Shown: one piece after another, positions 13,631 to 24,550 of the stretch
Numbering within the stretch: the first letter of the stretch is position 1
Layout of the letters: every line of letters begins with the position of its first letter
DNA from: Sipunculus nudus
Taxonomy: Eukaryota > Annelida > Sipuncula > Golfingiida > Sipunculidae
Direction of reading: 5' to 3'
DNA: 64,000 nucleotides
Assembly (NCBI GenBank): GCA_026874595.1
Contig: CM049311.1
Coordinates: 70,660,453 to 70,724,452, forward strand
Notes under the pieces: generated by a model
Told to the model about the DNA's origin: nothing
Databases searched by the model: none
The model's input: only the letters and a program-made list of their open reading frames with translations
Position numbers and translations under genes: made by a program

Positions 13631-15284
13631 AGCCATTCAGTGGTTTCAGAGGCCACCTTTGTTTTGGTTAGAAGAGCTCACCTGTGGTGTAATCAATGAG
13701 CTGCAAACCCATTTCTCTGGGCCTTCTGAGCTTACATGGAACGAACAAAAGTTCGATAAGGACCCTGGCAGAGGGGAATGTGAAGTCTCTGACAGCTTTT
13801 TAGTATAAATATATATTCATCATGACAGAGAGAAAAAGACTAGATATATAGTGAAACAGAGTTATAAAACAGTGTGATAAAGCTATGCACACAAACACAA
13901 GTATACAGTAATAACATCTATCAGCTTGTACGTACTGTTCTGGATACTGTATGTGATCAGACAGACTAAGATGAGAATGCTAATAAGGCAATTAATTTCA
14001 CATAAAAGTACTTCTAGGTGAGGCATTTTCCCTTATCACAAAGCCAACCTGACACAATAAATGTGGGCTAAATACACAACAATGAGAACAGATAACATAT
14101 ATCAATTACTGCATCATTAATATCATCATCCACATATAAAGATATTTGTGTCAGTGTCATAATGCCATATCCTTAGTCATATATATTTAAATATACAGCT
14201 TCAAAAACCATTCAGTGATCAGCAGCACTGAGGTTAAAGATAATTGTTCTGTCAGATACCTTTCAAAGGATCCATCACAAATCCATTAGTGAGAGTTATT
14301 TTTTTCCCAGTAAACCTATGAAATATGTTATTTCTTGTTCTTTGAATATGTGCTTTGGTTGGCTTCATTTTCATAATGTAACAATTCTCAGATTTTAATT
14401 TTTTCCACGGTTTCACAAGGGTTCTTTTTTGGGGTCTGACCATACAATAGTTGACACAAGAGTACATCCATTAATATATATGAATTAATCATATTAAATA
14501 ATCGTAAAAATTCATAACAATAGGAGGTGGATCCAAGTGAACATAAACCAGTTGAAATTATTGCTCATTACTGGTAGATAATTTGTTAGATCTTATATCA
14601 GTTATTCTAGCATATATTTGGTTTATTTGGTTTACAGGTAACATACAAGTGCTATTTTAATACCTTTAGTACAAAAACAATTTTTTAAAACTAGAGCCCC
14701 CTAAATGTGCATATACGCCTGTTGTGTATATGGTGACCTGTGACCTCATTAGATATACATGAATTTTGATGAGATGGTAATTCAGGTAAATTGTACAATT
14801 AGTTTCATGAAAATCCATTGGATCAAAGGTGCCTTGAAAGTGTGGTGACCTCTGACCTCATCAAGTGTGCATGGATTTTGCTAGAAATTGATCTAAGGCA
14901 AGATATTTTATTGATTAACATTTCTGATGAGATTTAAACAAACACCATATTTTTTTCACAAGTAATCTCTGTGACACCACAAAGTAGCCGAGTGACCTGT
15001 GACCATAAAAATGTGTAAATGTTGCCCATAATTAAACTCGGATGAGATAATCTGTTGGTTAGTAGTTATGGTGAGTTCGTGAAAATCCATCAAAGCCCAG
15101 GTAAGATATATATATGTGTGTATGTATATGTATGTACATAAATGATGGTAATATGATATATGACACAGATGTATGTATAAGATATAAAAACTGCCTGCAT
15201 CTATACATATACAGAATGTTACACTGTTGGTAATTTTGTTTTGAATGTAACTGCTTCTGGGAATAATTTTTCTTGCAGGAAATA
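13631..15284. other. Non-coding; includes an old TGACCTCTGACC-type repeat
   Basis: 13631-13800 is GC-richer, with a 55-codon plus-strand frame rich in Trp and Glu and no known family. 14690-15080 contains GTGACCTNTGACCTCAT words and a GTTCATGAAAATCCAT(T/C) motif. The same motif recurs at 31730, which marks an old dispersed repeat also present at 31480-32200. The rest is plain AT-rich DNA. Confidence 0.45.
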
Positions 15285-16440
15285 TTGCCAGGGGTGTCAG
15301 AGGTACCATAATTCATAGAATGGATGGACAAACTTCATGCCTCCATGACAAACACCTGTAAAATGGAATGTATTAATTCTGAACCCATTTACAGTGGGCA
15401 CTTGCGTGTGGCACTGGATGAACTAGACCTGGCTAAAACACATGGTATTTGGTGTGATTGCAGATACAGGCATTGTTAAATGGTTATACAAAGGTATGAA
15501 ATACAACCAGGGGTGTCACTGAGAGCACTGATAAATTGGTGAGGTTTTAAGAGTTATAAAAAAGTCACAGCAAAAACCAAAAGCTTTGCCTGACAGCAGT
15601 CACAAAGAAAAATTCATGATAGTAAGAAGGAATTAATCAGTGAAAGGTGAGAGCATTAGTGATAAAATGATGAGGTATAAGATAATGGAGTTCCATAAAA
15701 GTAACTGCTAAAACAAGATGTCTGGACTGCGAAAGGGGATATAATTAAATTAATGAAATGGATAATGATAGGGGGGGGGGGGGGAATGTCACTGATAAAC
15801 TGATGAGGATTTAGGTATGAAGAGTTGCTAATAGTGCAAAATGGTCACAGTGATACATATGATGATTTAGATGAAGGCATGGAATGTATTGCTGGGTCTG
15901 TCACAGAAACCACTAATAAACTGGTGTTTTAAATGTAAGGTTGGATTAAAGATCCAACTCACCATTAAACACAAGAGATCTAGCCTGACAGTGAGCAGAG
16001 TTATTACACCTTGATAATCATAAAAAATGTAAAGTTGGGGGTGTCACAGCTAGAAGGGATAAATTAATGAGATGTTAAATACAAGTGTCGGTAAAAGATT
16101 CAGCATTAAAAGAAACTGCCTGAATTAATAGTGAGCCTAAATAATTCATGAGGTTTTGAAACATATAGCCGGGGGTTTCATGGTGCATAAACATGAACTG
16201 TTAGATAGTTAACTAGTTGAAACAGTTTCTAGGGGGGAAAATGCTTGTAATAATAGCCCACAGGCACAACAGTTAATTCACAATAATATTGAGGAGCAAG
16301 ACATGCATGTACCTGCAGGCACCACAGATAACACTAATGAAATGATGGTGTGATCAAATTTTAAAGCTTTATTAAAAAAAAAAATTGCTGCTGAAACCAA
16401 ATGCCTGTACTAATAGAGAGTACAACAATGACTTGATGTA
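15285..16440 (+). repeat. Degenerate tandem array, about 110-280 bp spacing
   Basis: The landmark GGGGTGTCAC(A/T)GAG...CACTGATAAA.TGATGAG recurs near 15291, 15508, 15784, 15900, 16040, 16170 and 16315 with heavy divergence. A 14-base poly-G run at 15771-15784 lies at the start of one unit. No coding potential was seen. The boundaries are approximate. Confidence 0.45.
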
Positions 16441-16479
16441 AATATGGAGTGAGAAAAGAAAAGATGAGCATGTCTTGAA

Positions 16480-17100
16480 TAGAGATGGTGTCGGGGACAG
16501 CTCCGTCATTGACCTGTTGTCTTTCATAAGCTTTTAATTAGTACAGCATTCCAGGAGCTGCTTGAGTGGCCAGTATACAGCCTGGAGCCTAACAGTGCAG
16601 GTATGTTTACAGTGCTGTTATGTCCATCTTCCCTGCCTCTTATTCACCTGTATATTGTACACCTCACTATAGTTACAATTGGCTGACCTGCTGGAACTTG
16701 GGGGAGCAGAAGTGGCTGATGTTGACTGGTGGGTGGGCGTACCCATCTCGTGCTGCTTACTTTAATTATTAGTACAGCATAGTCAGGCCTTTTCTGCAGG
16801 TTTCTTTCTCACTATATCTTGATCAATATTATTGCTTTCATGCAGACGACAGCCTGACAAATGGCTCTGGTGGTCGGCGTATCTCAATCAAATCTAACGA
16901 CTTGCAGCATGTCGATTTCATTCCTCTCATCACAGTAGTCACATGCATGCCATGGAGGGACACTAATAGCAGACATTTACCGCAGCTCATGATCAGAGGT
17001 CAGAGATCATGACTTGGCTGGTCACCCGTTATAACTGTGGCATCTTCAGAGATAACAGATCTTAATAACGGAGGACTTCTAGTACAATGTCAGTCTGCCA
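16480..17100 (+). other. GC-richer unique block: possible enhancer or exon pair
   Basis: This block is visibly less AT-rich than its flanks and not repetitive. Two exon-like segments share phase. 16547-16600 lies between TTAGTACAG and the donor-like GTATGT. 16846-17012 follows TTTCATGCAG and stays open for 55 codons to a TGA. The 245-bp gap starts GT and ends AG, and joining the two keeps the frame. The predicted peptide matches nothing I know and includes an RRIS protein-kinase-A-like site. The block also holds TTTTAATTAGTACAGCAT twice (near 16531 and 16761, the second as TTTAATTATTAGTACAGCAT), which fits a homeodomain-bound enhancer equally well. Confidence 0.25.
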
Positions 17101-17710
17101 GGGGGTTTAACGTTACTTTTCTACCAAGAATCAAGGACTTTTGCTAAGGGATTTAAAAGCTACCTGTCTGTAAGTAAAGACTGATGATTTTTGTCATACT
17201 CTTCTCTCAGAAGACTGGATTTACAGGGGTTTATTCCTGAGACTCCAAAATTTGCTGATGTGTGTTACATATTACTGTGTGACCCTTTATATTAGCTGAG
17301 GTAAGTTAATTCACTTGATCATGCCTCCTAATTTCTATACCCTATCTACCAAGTGAATATCTTATTTACTTAATGCAGGCTATGTTTTACTGGTTATATT
17401 GTTGAGTGTTCACTGTAAAATGAAAGTCTATTAACACTGTTTTTTTTTATATGATGAATGAACAACAATAAAGGAATTCTAAAGCTGATCTCAATGGTTC
17501 AGACAAAGCTTTTCTCTCTTCATTCTGAATCAGTTTGCTCAAAAATAATCTATTGTGACTTTCTGGTTGTAGAAATATAACTTCAATCCCAACAAACTGG
17601 TGGAAATGGTGAGGGGGGAGCTTTTTTTCCTTCACACAACAATTCAAAATCTGTTTCAAAAGCATTTTCGCTCCTGCTAATGTCCATACACTATGCATAC
17701 AATTTAACAT

Positions 17711-17724
17711 ACATATATATATAT

Positions 17725-17756
<32 letters not shown>

Positions 17757-17775
17757 ATATATATATATATTTATA
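17711..17775. repeat. (TA)n microsatellite
   Basis: An almost pure TA repeat of about 65 bp, interrupted twice by an extra A. It is self-complementary and can form a cruciform. Confidence 0.95.
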
Positions 17776-18043
17776 TTTTTAAATGAATATATTTGTTCCA
17801 TTACATGTCTGATACAAAATGCTTAAACTGAGCTATACCCCTTGTGAATGGAAGTCTACTGTTTGCAAAGTTATGTAGAAAGCTGACATTAATTCATATA
17901 TACTGTCATTTTCTTAAATAAATATTTTCTGTAGAATATAATCTGAAAGTGAGGAAAATCTACACTGACATTAGTTTATGAACATTATGGAATATTAAAC
18001 ATGTGTCTATGACAGAACACTAAGTGTATATGATGTACATACA

Positions 18044-19204
18044 AGTTAAAACTAGAATACGGGTAGTCGACAGGCGACTACATGTATCAGCCAAAATCAG
18101 AGTGGCTGAGGAGAAGTGAGGCATGGATTGAGTGGCAAGGGGAAATAGAGTGAGGTGTGTTGCATATTATAATGGATGTCTGCAGCTGAAATGTGTACGT
18201 AGGTGGCGCCACCTGCCAAAAGAACCAAGAAAGCCAACCAAGTTGTATAAACACGCAAAATTTTAGGCAAATAAGTCAAACCACTACTGAGATATGAGTG
18301 ATTTTTGCCCACGGCAAACAAACAGACAGACGCTGTGCAAAAATGGTTGCAGGTGGCCCCTGAGTTTTGTGTATGATAAAGAGCTATGTGAGATCTATAA
18401 ACAATCAAAATTTTGGCCCTATTGGTCAAACGGTTCCCGAGATATGAGCTTGGATGTCTGCAGCGTAAACTAAAATGTAGGTTGTGCCACCTGTCATAAA
18501 ATCAAGAAAGCTGTCCTGGATGTTAAAAACCTGCAAAATTTTAGACAGATATGTCACGGCAGACAAACAGACGGACGCTCTGCAAAAATGGTTCCAAGTG
18601 GTGCCACTAGTTTTGCATATGATAAAGAGCTATGTGAGATCTATACACATGCAAATTTTCAGGAAAACAGGTCAAACCAGTCAGGAGATTTAAGCATGGA
18701 TGTCTGCAGCATGAACATGAATGTAGGTGGCGCCACCTGTTATACAATCAAGAAAGCTATCCAGGATGTATAAGCATGCCTAATTTCAGGTGAATTAGTC
18801 AAACCACTGCGGAGATATGAGTGATTTAAACCCAAGGCAGACGAACAGATGGACACTGTGCAATCATGGTTGCAGGTGGCGCCACCATTTTTGTGTATGT
18901 TATGAAGCTATCCAAGGGCTACATTTGTACAAAAATTTTTTTCCTGATCAGTCAAACGGTTCCGGAGATATGAAGGTTTATGTGTGGAAACAGATGCACA
19001 AATGGACGCTGGGCAGAGAGGAAAGGTTAGAGGTCAACGCAAATTGGTTAGGCACCAGTTCACATGTGACCCGATAATTAGTGTAAGTTTCGGAAAAATC
19101 TGTCCAGTAGTCTCAGAGGAGTTCTTCGGAAATGAATGCGTCAGCAATGGAACCTAGTCAAAAACATAGTATCCGCAAAACTTAGTTTTGGCTGATACAA
19201 TAAT
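18044..19204 (+). mobile_element. Non-autonomous structured element, copy 1
   Basis: About 1.16 kb, matching 36514-37690 from end to end. Both copies begin AACTAGAATACGGGTAGTCG and finish GATACAATAA. The left end carries TGTATC(A/C)GCC(A/T)AAA and the right end its inverse, TTTGGC(T/G)GATACA, so short terminal inverted repeats are present. A hairpin at 19169-19198 closes the right end. The interior is a tandem of composite units of about 250-280 bp marked by GGATGTCTGCAGC at 18174, 18452 and 18698. Each contains GGTGGCGCCACC-type palindromes and runs such as GGCAGACAAACAGA. It encodes no protein. A MITE-like or other non-autonomous DNA element is the best reading; the mobilising enzyme is unknown. 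Confidence 0.8.
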
Positions 19205-22200
19205 AATTGCAACTTTCCAGGGAGTCAATGGTTTATGGAATCTAGACCATGCACAGACTGTGATGACAGTGGATTGTTTTGTCAGAAAAAAAAAACAAAA
19301 GCTGAATGACTGGTAAACTAATCTTGGTCAATATGAGGCTCTGATGTTGTTAGAGTGCCGGGTCACATAATTTCAGGTTGTTAGAATTGAACAATGATCA
19401 TTTGCTGCACAATGCCATGAGTGAATGGGTGAAGCTGTAGAACTTTCAACAGCCGGAGCAAAGCTGTTTAAAGTGACAAAGTGACATGATCAGTGAACCC
19501 AGCATGCCATACAATTAGTATGACATCTGAACCATGAAACATAAGCCATGCAGCCAAAAGAAACAAGAAATGCCATAACTGTACCGACATGTTGGAGCAT
19601 TGTCTCCCAATCACTGCTCCCCTAGCAGACATGTCAAATCACTCTTCTAATTCCAATCTACAGCTGCCTCCCCTTGTAAAACCAGGCTCTTTCACAGGCA
19701 GGCTTTACTTAGTGGAAGTCCTTCGCTTGAATTTCTACAGTCAGAATGTGATTTTTAAGATATTTTTTAGTACTTTTTAGACTTTAAATTATTTTAGGAT
19801 CTGGAGGTGACCTATGAAGACCAACAATTTCTAAGGCTATTTCCAGAATTCCTATCATTACTGCAGTGTTAATAGCAACACATTTTTCAAACATTATTCC
19901 GTGATATGACTTTTTTTTTAGGATCACAACTAGTCCCAAATATTTATAAAAAATTCCTTTTTCTTGATTTTGAGTTTTAAAGACAAAGATATTCAATAAT
20001 ATTCAAAAGGAATATTGTCTTTCGGCAAACAAAACTTTAATTGTCCTCTTTCTTGTTTTATTTTTTCCTTTCGAAAGTATATATGGATGGCTACAAGGTG
20101 GCTCTTTCTATAAAGAGAGGAGGAATGTTATGCAATCAGTGATGACTGACAATCTATTAAAAGTATACCATTTTTTTGTGTTTTCTCTTTAAGATGCATG
20201 CAGCAATTATAACCTGCTTTGAAGACACACAAGTACCTGGATATGCTGAAAATTCGCAATTTTCTTTGAAGGCTCCTCATGGTTAAGGCTTGGGATCCCA
20301 GCTCTTATATATATTTCTCATGCCCAACCTTTACATCTTCATCTATTACTCCTAATTTATTCTTTGTATTATGGCTAATCATGAAAAATATGGAGCTGTT
20401 TTACATGCTCTTGCTGGCTGGCTTATTATTTTGTCCTCCAGGTAATCCACCCAAGTGCTGCAAGTCACTGCTAATTTTTACTTACTGATGTAAAAACACT
20501 TCACTTGGCAATTTTAATTTACCAGAGAGGCATTCAATATCAGCAAGTGAGCAATTTTTGTGTGAAATAACATTTCTGAGGAAGCCTAGCTGTTTTACGA
20601 GTACATAACAATACACATTTAGCTGGATAATTCAGAAAGAAAACATGCATGCAAATATTTTAAACTGGGTGAACTTCATTGAGCGGTAGAGAGACAGTAA
20701 CACAGTAACTTTTAAATACTTTTGACAACAAATTGTTCCAAAACATTGAATAACAAGAGATGTTTTACATTTTGTTGATTTTTTGTTAATTGGGAATTAA
20801 TGCCTTTTACCAAGATTATGTTAATACCTGCTAGGTTTGTTTAATTAAGATAATTCTGTCAGATAGTTTTGGACCCATGATTTCATAGTGATCTTGATGA
20901 GGGAATCATTCATATCTTTGTTTACCAACATATTATGCAACCTTTTTTTATGGTGATAAAAGGCCATACAACTTTTTTTGTAATACCTTCATTGTAATAC
21001 CTTCAACTATTTCTGTATTTCCTTCTGTCTGTGTGTGTTCCTTTTTGTCTGTTTCTTTCATTACTTGTGTGAAAATTACCTTGATCATTCACTGAGGATT
21101 TTTAATTCAGGTTCAAGATATAAAGCTTGAAACATAAAGTTTAATCTGGAGTTAAAATTTATGATAGGTTAATAGATTTTAGTACTTATAATTAATAAAT
21201 ACAAAATTATAATATTAAGGAGAAATTAATAATATGTGGTACAATATACCATATTTATATAATGTATATAAAATTAAAAAAAAGAATATGTATTGAACTT
21301 AGATACTGCTTCTCATTAATTTCCTAATTGGATCCAGGCCATGTAACATGGGACTAACTCAGTCACATAATGAAGAATATCCTTCAAGAATAATCTTCTT
21401 TCATCTATCCCAATTACTTTGTTCCAGCCTATTTGGTACAATGTGTGGTATAATTAGCACTAATGAATCAGTGAAGTATCACTCTACATGACAAGGATAT
21501 TTTTAACATTTGTGTTAAGTACAGTCCACAGAATATAGCAGATTATCTTGTGCAACATATATTTTATTTATATAGTACAGCACAGAACATCATTACATTA
21601 TCCTAGAACTCAGGTTTATCAATGAATCCTACTATAATTTTAGGATAAGGGCATGGTAAAAAAAAGTGTTATTCCATTTTAATTTTGCTGATATGCCTGC
21701 CCTTGCCACATGAATCTCTTAGCAATTCAATTCTCACCTTGCATACATGCTGTCCACTAAGATCTTTATTGTCAAATCCAAGCAACCTTATTGAACCCTG
21801 ACAGGTTCATTTGCATACATGCTATAACCTAGATGTCATAGGTTACATTTCGAAAATATGTATGTATATTGATTAGCAAAATATGTAGATGATGTTATCT
21901 CCCTTCAACATACTGCTATATTATGAGACAATAAAGTTTTATTTATTCTGTTATATTTTTACAGCATTGATAATAAATGCAAATCCTCAGCATAGTGCGA
22001 GTTCTGATGAGACCATGTATAGGCAACCTGCTAGATGGAGTGACTGACAGGTCAAGTGCCTTGAAAATAAATTTTAGGCTGGACAAATGCTGTGTAAGCA
22101 CATGAACATTCAATAGATTTTCAAGAAAAGAAAACAACATTTACTAGCACTGTTAGGTGAATTCAGCCCTCAAACTGAAAACGTTGTCTTAGCTAGGAAA

Positions 22201-22620
22201 TATATAGTACACAGCAGATCTGCTTACTGACCATGTACAGAACCAATAAATAACTGCTGAAACATACAGTTTCCCCTGTATCATTTGAGGACATTTAAAT
22301 GTTTAAGTAATACACCTGTGTCCCTAAAAGTATACCCACAATGGACCTCTGTCACTTCTTACTGTAGATAGCTAGGTTAGAGGAGACCTTAGACAGCTGG
22401 GAATTAAAAAATGTCCAAAAAAAAAAAAATGAAAAACAAATTCTTAGTACATCCCCTAAGAAAAGTTTGCATAACATGTTCATTTTATTCTAGCCTGATG
22501 GCATGAGCTGCATGCTGAGTGAACACAAAATACAATTATGGTATTTGTACCTTTCAAGTGGGGTAGAACTATATGCTGTTAAATATAACTCATCTTAATC
22601 CATTTTATTTTGTTATTTCA
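19205..22620. other. AT-rich DNA upstream of the receptor
   Basis: No gene or clear repeat was found. This stretch probably contains the promoter and first exon(s) of the receptor gene or an intron in its 5' UTR, but no confident TATA box or initiator could be assigned. Confidence 0.4.
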
Positions 22621-22622
22621 GG
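22621..22622 (+). other. Probable 3' splice site of a 5' UTR intron
   Basis: A pyrimidine-rich tract CATTTTATTTTGTTATTTCAG ends in AG at 22620-22621, giving an exon start at 22622. It lies 268 bases before the receptor ATG and has the best acceptor context upstream of the gene. A weaker acceptor, TTTTTGTATTATAG, ends at 22851. This suggests a spliced 5' leader joined to a single coding exon, a common arrangement for peptide GPCR genes. Confidence 0.5.
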
Positions 22623-22690
22623 CTCAGACCAAACTGACAACCTCTGGGAACACTAAAACAGAGCACCAGCCAGCCATACTTCCTTTTCTA

Positions 22691-22735
22691 ATGGAAGGGG
22701 AAAGATATATTGACCTAACAGATCAGGCCTGGTGA
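22691..22735 (+). promoter_or_regulatory. Upstream ORF 1 in the receptor leader
   Basis: An ATG in TTCTAATGG context opens 14 codons and ends in TGA inside the predicted 5' leader. If the leader begins at 22622, it precedes the receptor start and could lower its translation. Confidence 0.35.
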
Positions 22736-22740
22736 ACTTC

Positions 22741-22851
22741 ATGGCAAGATGTCCTGCAGTACTGAAAATGAAAGGATCAACAACCAGCGGAGACAATGTT
22801 GTACTGTGTCTGCTGAATAATCTATATGTGAATAATATTTTTGTATTATAG
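22741..22851 (+). promoter_or_regulatory. Upstream ORF 2 in the receptor leader
   Basis: An ATG with a G at +4 opens 36 codons and ends in TAG at 22849-22851, 38 bases before the receptor ATG. Its stop codon coincides with the weaker acceptor-like AG, so use of that acceptor would remove both upstream ORFs from the mRNA. Confidence 0.35.
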
Positions 22852-22889
22852 CTTTTTAATTCAGACATTTAGTTTTACCCAAGGACAAA

Positions 22890-24155
22890 ATGATGGCACT
22901 AATCATGGACAATACAAGTACGGTGGCTCCGGCTAACATTACAACTTCCTTGCCTGATTACACAGATGTTCTAAATGCCACATCACCGGAGGCTGAGAAA
23001 TCTTCGTGCCAGCTATTCCAGTTTATATTATACTTTGTCCTTGGGGTGCTCTGTTTGTTTGGCTTCACTGGCAACCTGGTCAGCTTTCTTGTGCTCCACA
23101 AAGATAAGAGCTCAATCGTTGCCTCCTTTTTACTAAAAACTCTGGCTTTAGCGGACAACAGTTTTTTGGTGCTCTGGACAGCCCATTACACGGTCCGCCA
23201 TTCCTGCGAATACTTTGAAGTTCCACTAGTTACTAAGCCAGGATGGCTTTACTTCCGTGCCTATACTTTTCCAATAATGTACATGGCACAAATGGCCACC
23301 ATATGGCTAACAGTGGTCATTGCCCTTAACCGTTTTATGGCAGTGTGCCTTCCATACCGTGCCCCTACCCTATGTACCATCAACAATGTCTACAAACAAC
23401 TCATATGTGTGACTATTTTTTCTATTGCTTACAACATACCTCGATTCTTGGAACTGCGTATTACTACTTTTATGGAAAATGGAACAACCAGAACAGCTTG
23501 GAATTACACAGAACTCGCAGAGAATAAGGTGTACCAGTTTTTGTACAGCCACAGTTTTTATTACATGTTCACATTCGTCCTGCCCGTGCTTATACTGACT
23601 GTTGTCAACACAAAGGTGATTATAGCATACCGGGCCACCAGACAGCGACGATATCGTATGACTAGCCGCCGAAACGAGAATGAAAGCAACATTACTCTTG
23701 TCATGATTATTGTTGTTGTGATTTTCATGATCTGTCAAGCTCCCGCCAGAATTGTGCAAATTGTCACAAATTATAGGTTCAAAAACTGTATGGATTATCA
23801 GTTTTATCTGATTCACATAAGTAACACCCTGGAGGTTCTTAATTCCTCGATCAACTTTGTAGTCTATTTCCTGTTCAGGAAGCGTTTCAGGGACATCCTT
23901 AAGGAAAGTTTGTGCATCAATGCCTTTAGCCGTGCTCGTAGTAATTCTCGCTTTACTACAACTGAGGGCCTTTCTCTGGTGGAGATAGAAAAGACCAACT
24001 TGAGTAACACAGGAAGCCAAAGGGAAAAACCGGTTCCTCCAGAAAACAATGAGAAACCGGAAGAAAATGCCAACCATCTCCAAAACAATCAAAGGCCCCT
24101 GGCACATGTTATAAAAGCTGATGAACAATTGGAATTAGTACAAAATCAAGTGTGA
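22890..24155 (+). CDS. FMRFamide-receptor-like rhodopsin-family GPCR
   Basis: A complete 421-residue seven-transmembrane receptor in one exon, predicted to sit in the plasma membrane and signal through G proteins on binding a neuropeptide. An in-frame TAA at 22857-22859 fixes the start downstream of it; the first ATG is used here, with others at residues 2 and 6. The N-terminus has NTS, NIT and NAT glycosylation sites (N8, N16, N29). TM1 is about 43-67 (GN at 61-62), TM2 77-100 (LALAD, D89), TM3 123-150, TM4 168-186, TM5 221-246 (P232), TM6 266-292 (P285) and TM7 303-328. The DRY motif is N147-R148-F149, CWxP is C282-Q-A-P, and NPxxY is N322-F-V-V-Y326. The second extracellular loop (about 187-215) lacks the usual cysteine. 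YNIPRF after TM4 and the LCT block after TM3 match invertebrate FMRFamide receptors as I know them. Helix 8 (RKRFRDILKE) is followed by C342 and a polar tail of about 75 residues. Ligand unknown. Confidence 0.93.
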   Translation: MMALIMDNTSTVAPANITTSLPDYTDVLNATSPEAEKSSCQLFQFILYFVLGVLCLFGFTGNLVSFLVLHKDKSSIVASFLLKTLALADNSFLVLWTAHYTVRHSCEYFEVPLVTKPGWLYFRAYTFPIMYMAQMATIWLTVVIALNRFMAVCLPYRAPTLCTINNVYKQLICVTIFSIAYNIPRFLELRITTFMENGTTRTAWNYTELAENKVYQFLYSHSFYYMFTFVLPVLILTVVNTKVIIAYRATRQRRYRMTSRRNENESNITLVMIIVVVIFMICQAPARIVQIVTNYRFKNCMDYQFYLIHISNTLEVLNSSINFVVYFLFRKRFRDILKESLCINAFSRARSNSRFTTTEGLSLVEIEKTNLSNTGSQREKPVPPENNEKPEENANHLQNNQRPLAHVIKADEQLELVQNQV

Positions 24156-24550
24156 AAAGTGCCGGCACTAAATTATTACCCAAGGATTGTGGAATACTAT
24201 CCACATGACATGGGGGCTTCAAGGTCATGTAAACATACATGTGCTTTACTGAACAGTGTTCTATTGCTGATATACCACAACGATAAAGGGTTTTATGACA
24301 CAACAGATGGAATTTTCTTCCTTGTTGTGATGAGAGTGATATAAACTTGCATAAGTTTGGAAAGAAGATCCATCAAGCCTTCAAAATGGTAGGGTGTGGG
24401 ATTCTATTGATAAACTAAATGTGCATTATTACCAGACTTGTTACTATAATGACAGACTCACCATTAGTAAGAAGAGACCTTTATTGGTATATACCTTGTT
24501 GAATGACATGAACATGTTCTTTTCTCATAATAAAAGGTCAATAATTAATC
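24156..24550 (+). other. Likely receptor 3' UTR
   Basis: This follows the TGA directly. A canonical AATAAA at 24529-24534 is the first good poly(A) signal after the stop, giving a 3' UTR of about 390 bases. Later AT-rich candidates exist, so a longer alternative is possible. Confidence 0.5.

Noticed and set aside
12378-13699. Long plus-strand frames of 131-240 codons in the 42-bp array
   Set aside because: The period is a multiple of three, so frames stay open without selection; starts are GTG or internal ATG, and a single-base insertion breaks the frame.
13626-13800. Trp- and Glu-rich plus-strand frame after the satellite
   Set aside because: 55-odd codons in GC-balanced DNA arise by chance often, and no family match or donor site was seen.
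23370-24128. 252-codon minus-strand frame antisense to the receptor
   Set aside because: It lies wholly within the receptor exon, has no domain and follows from the codon choice of the sense strand.
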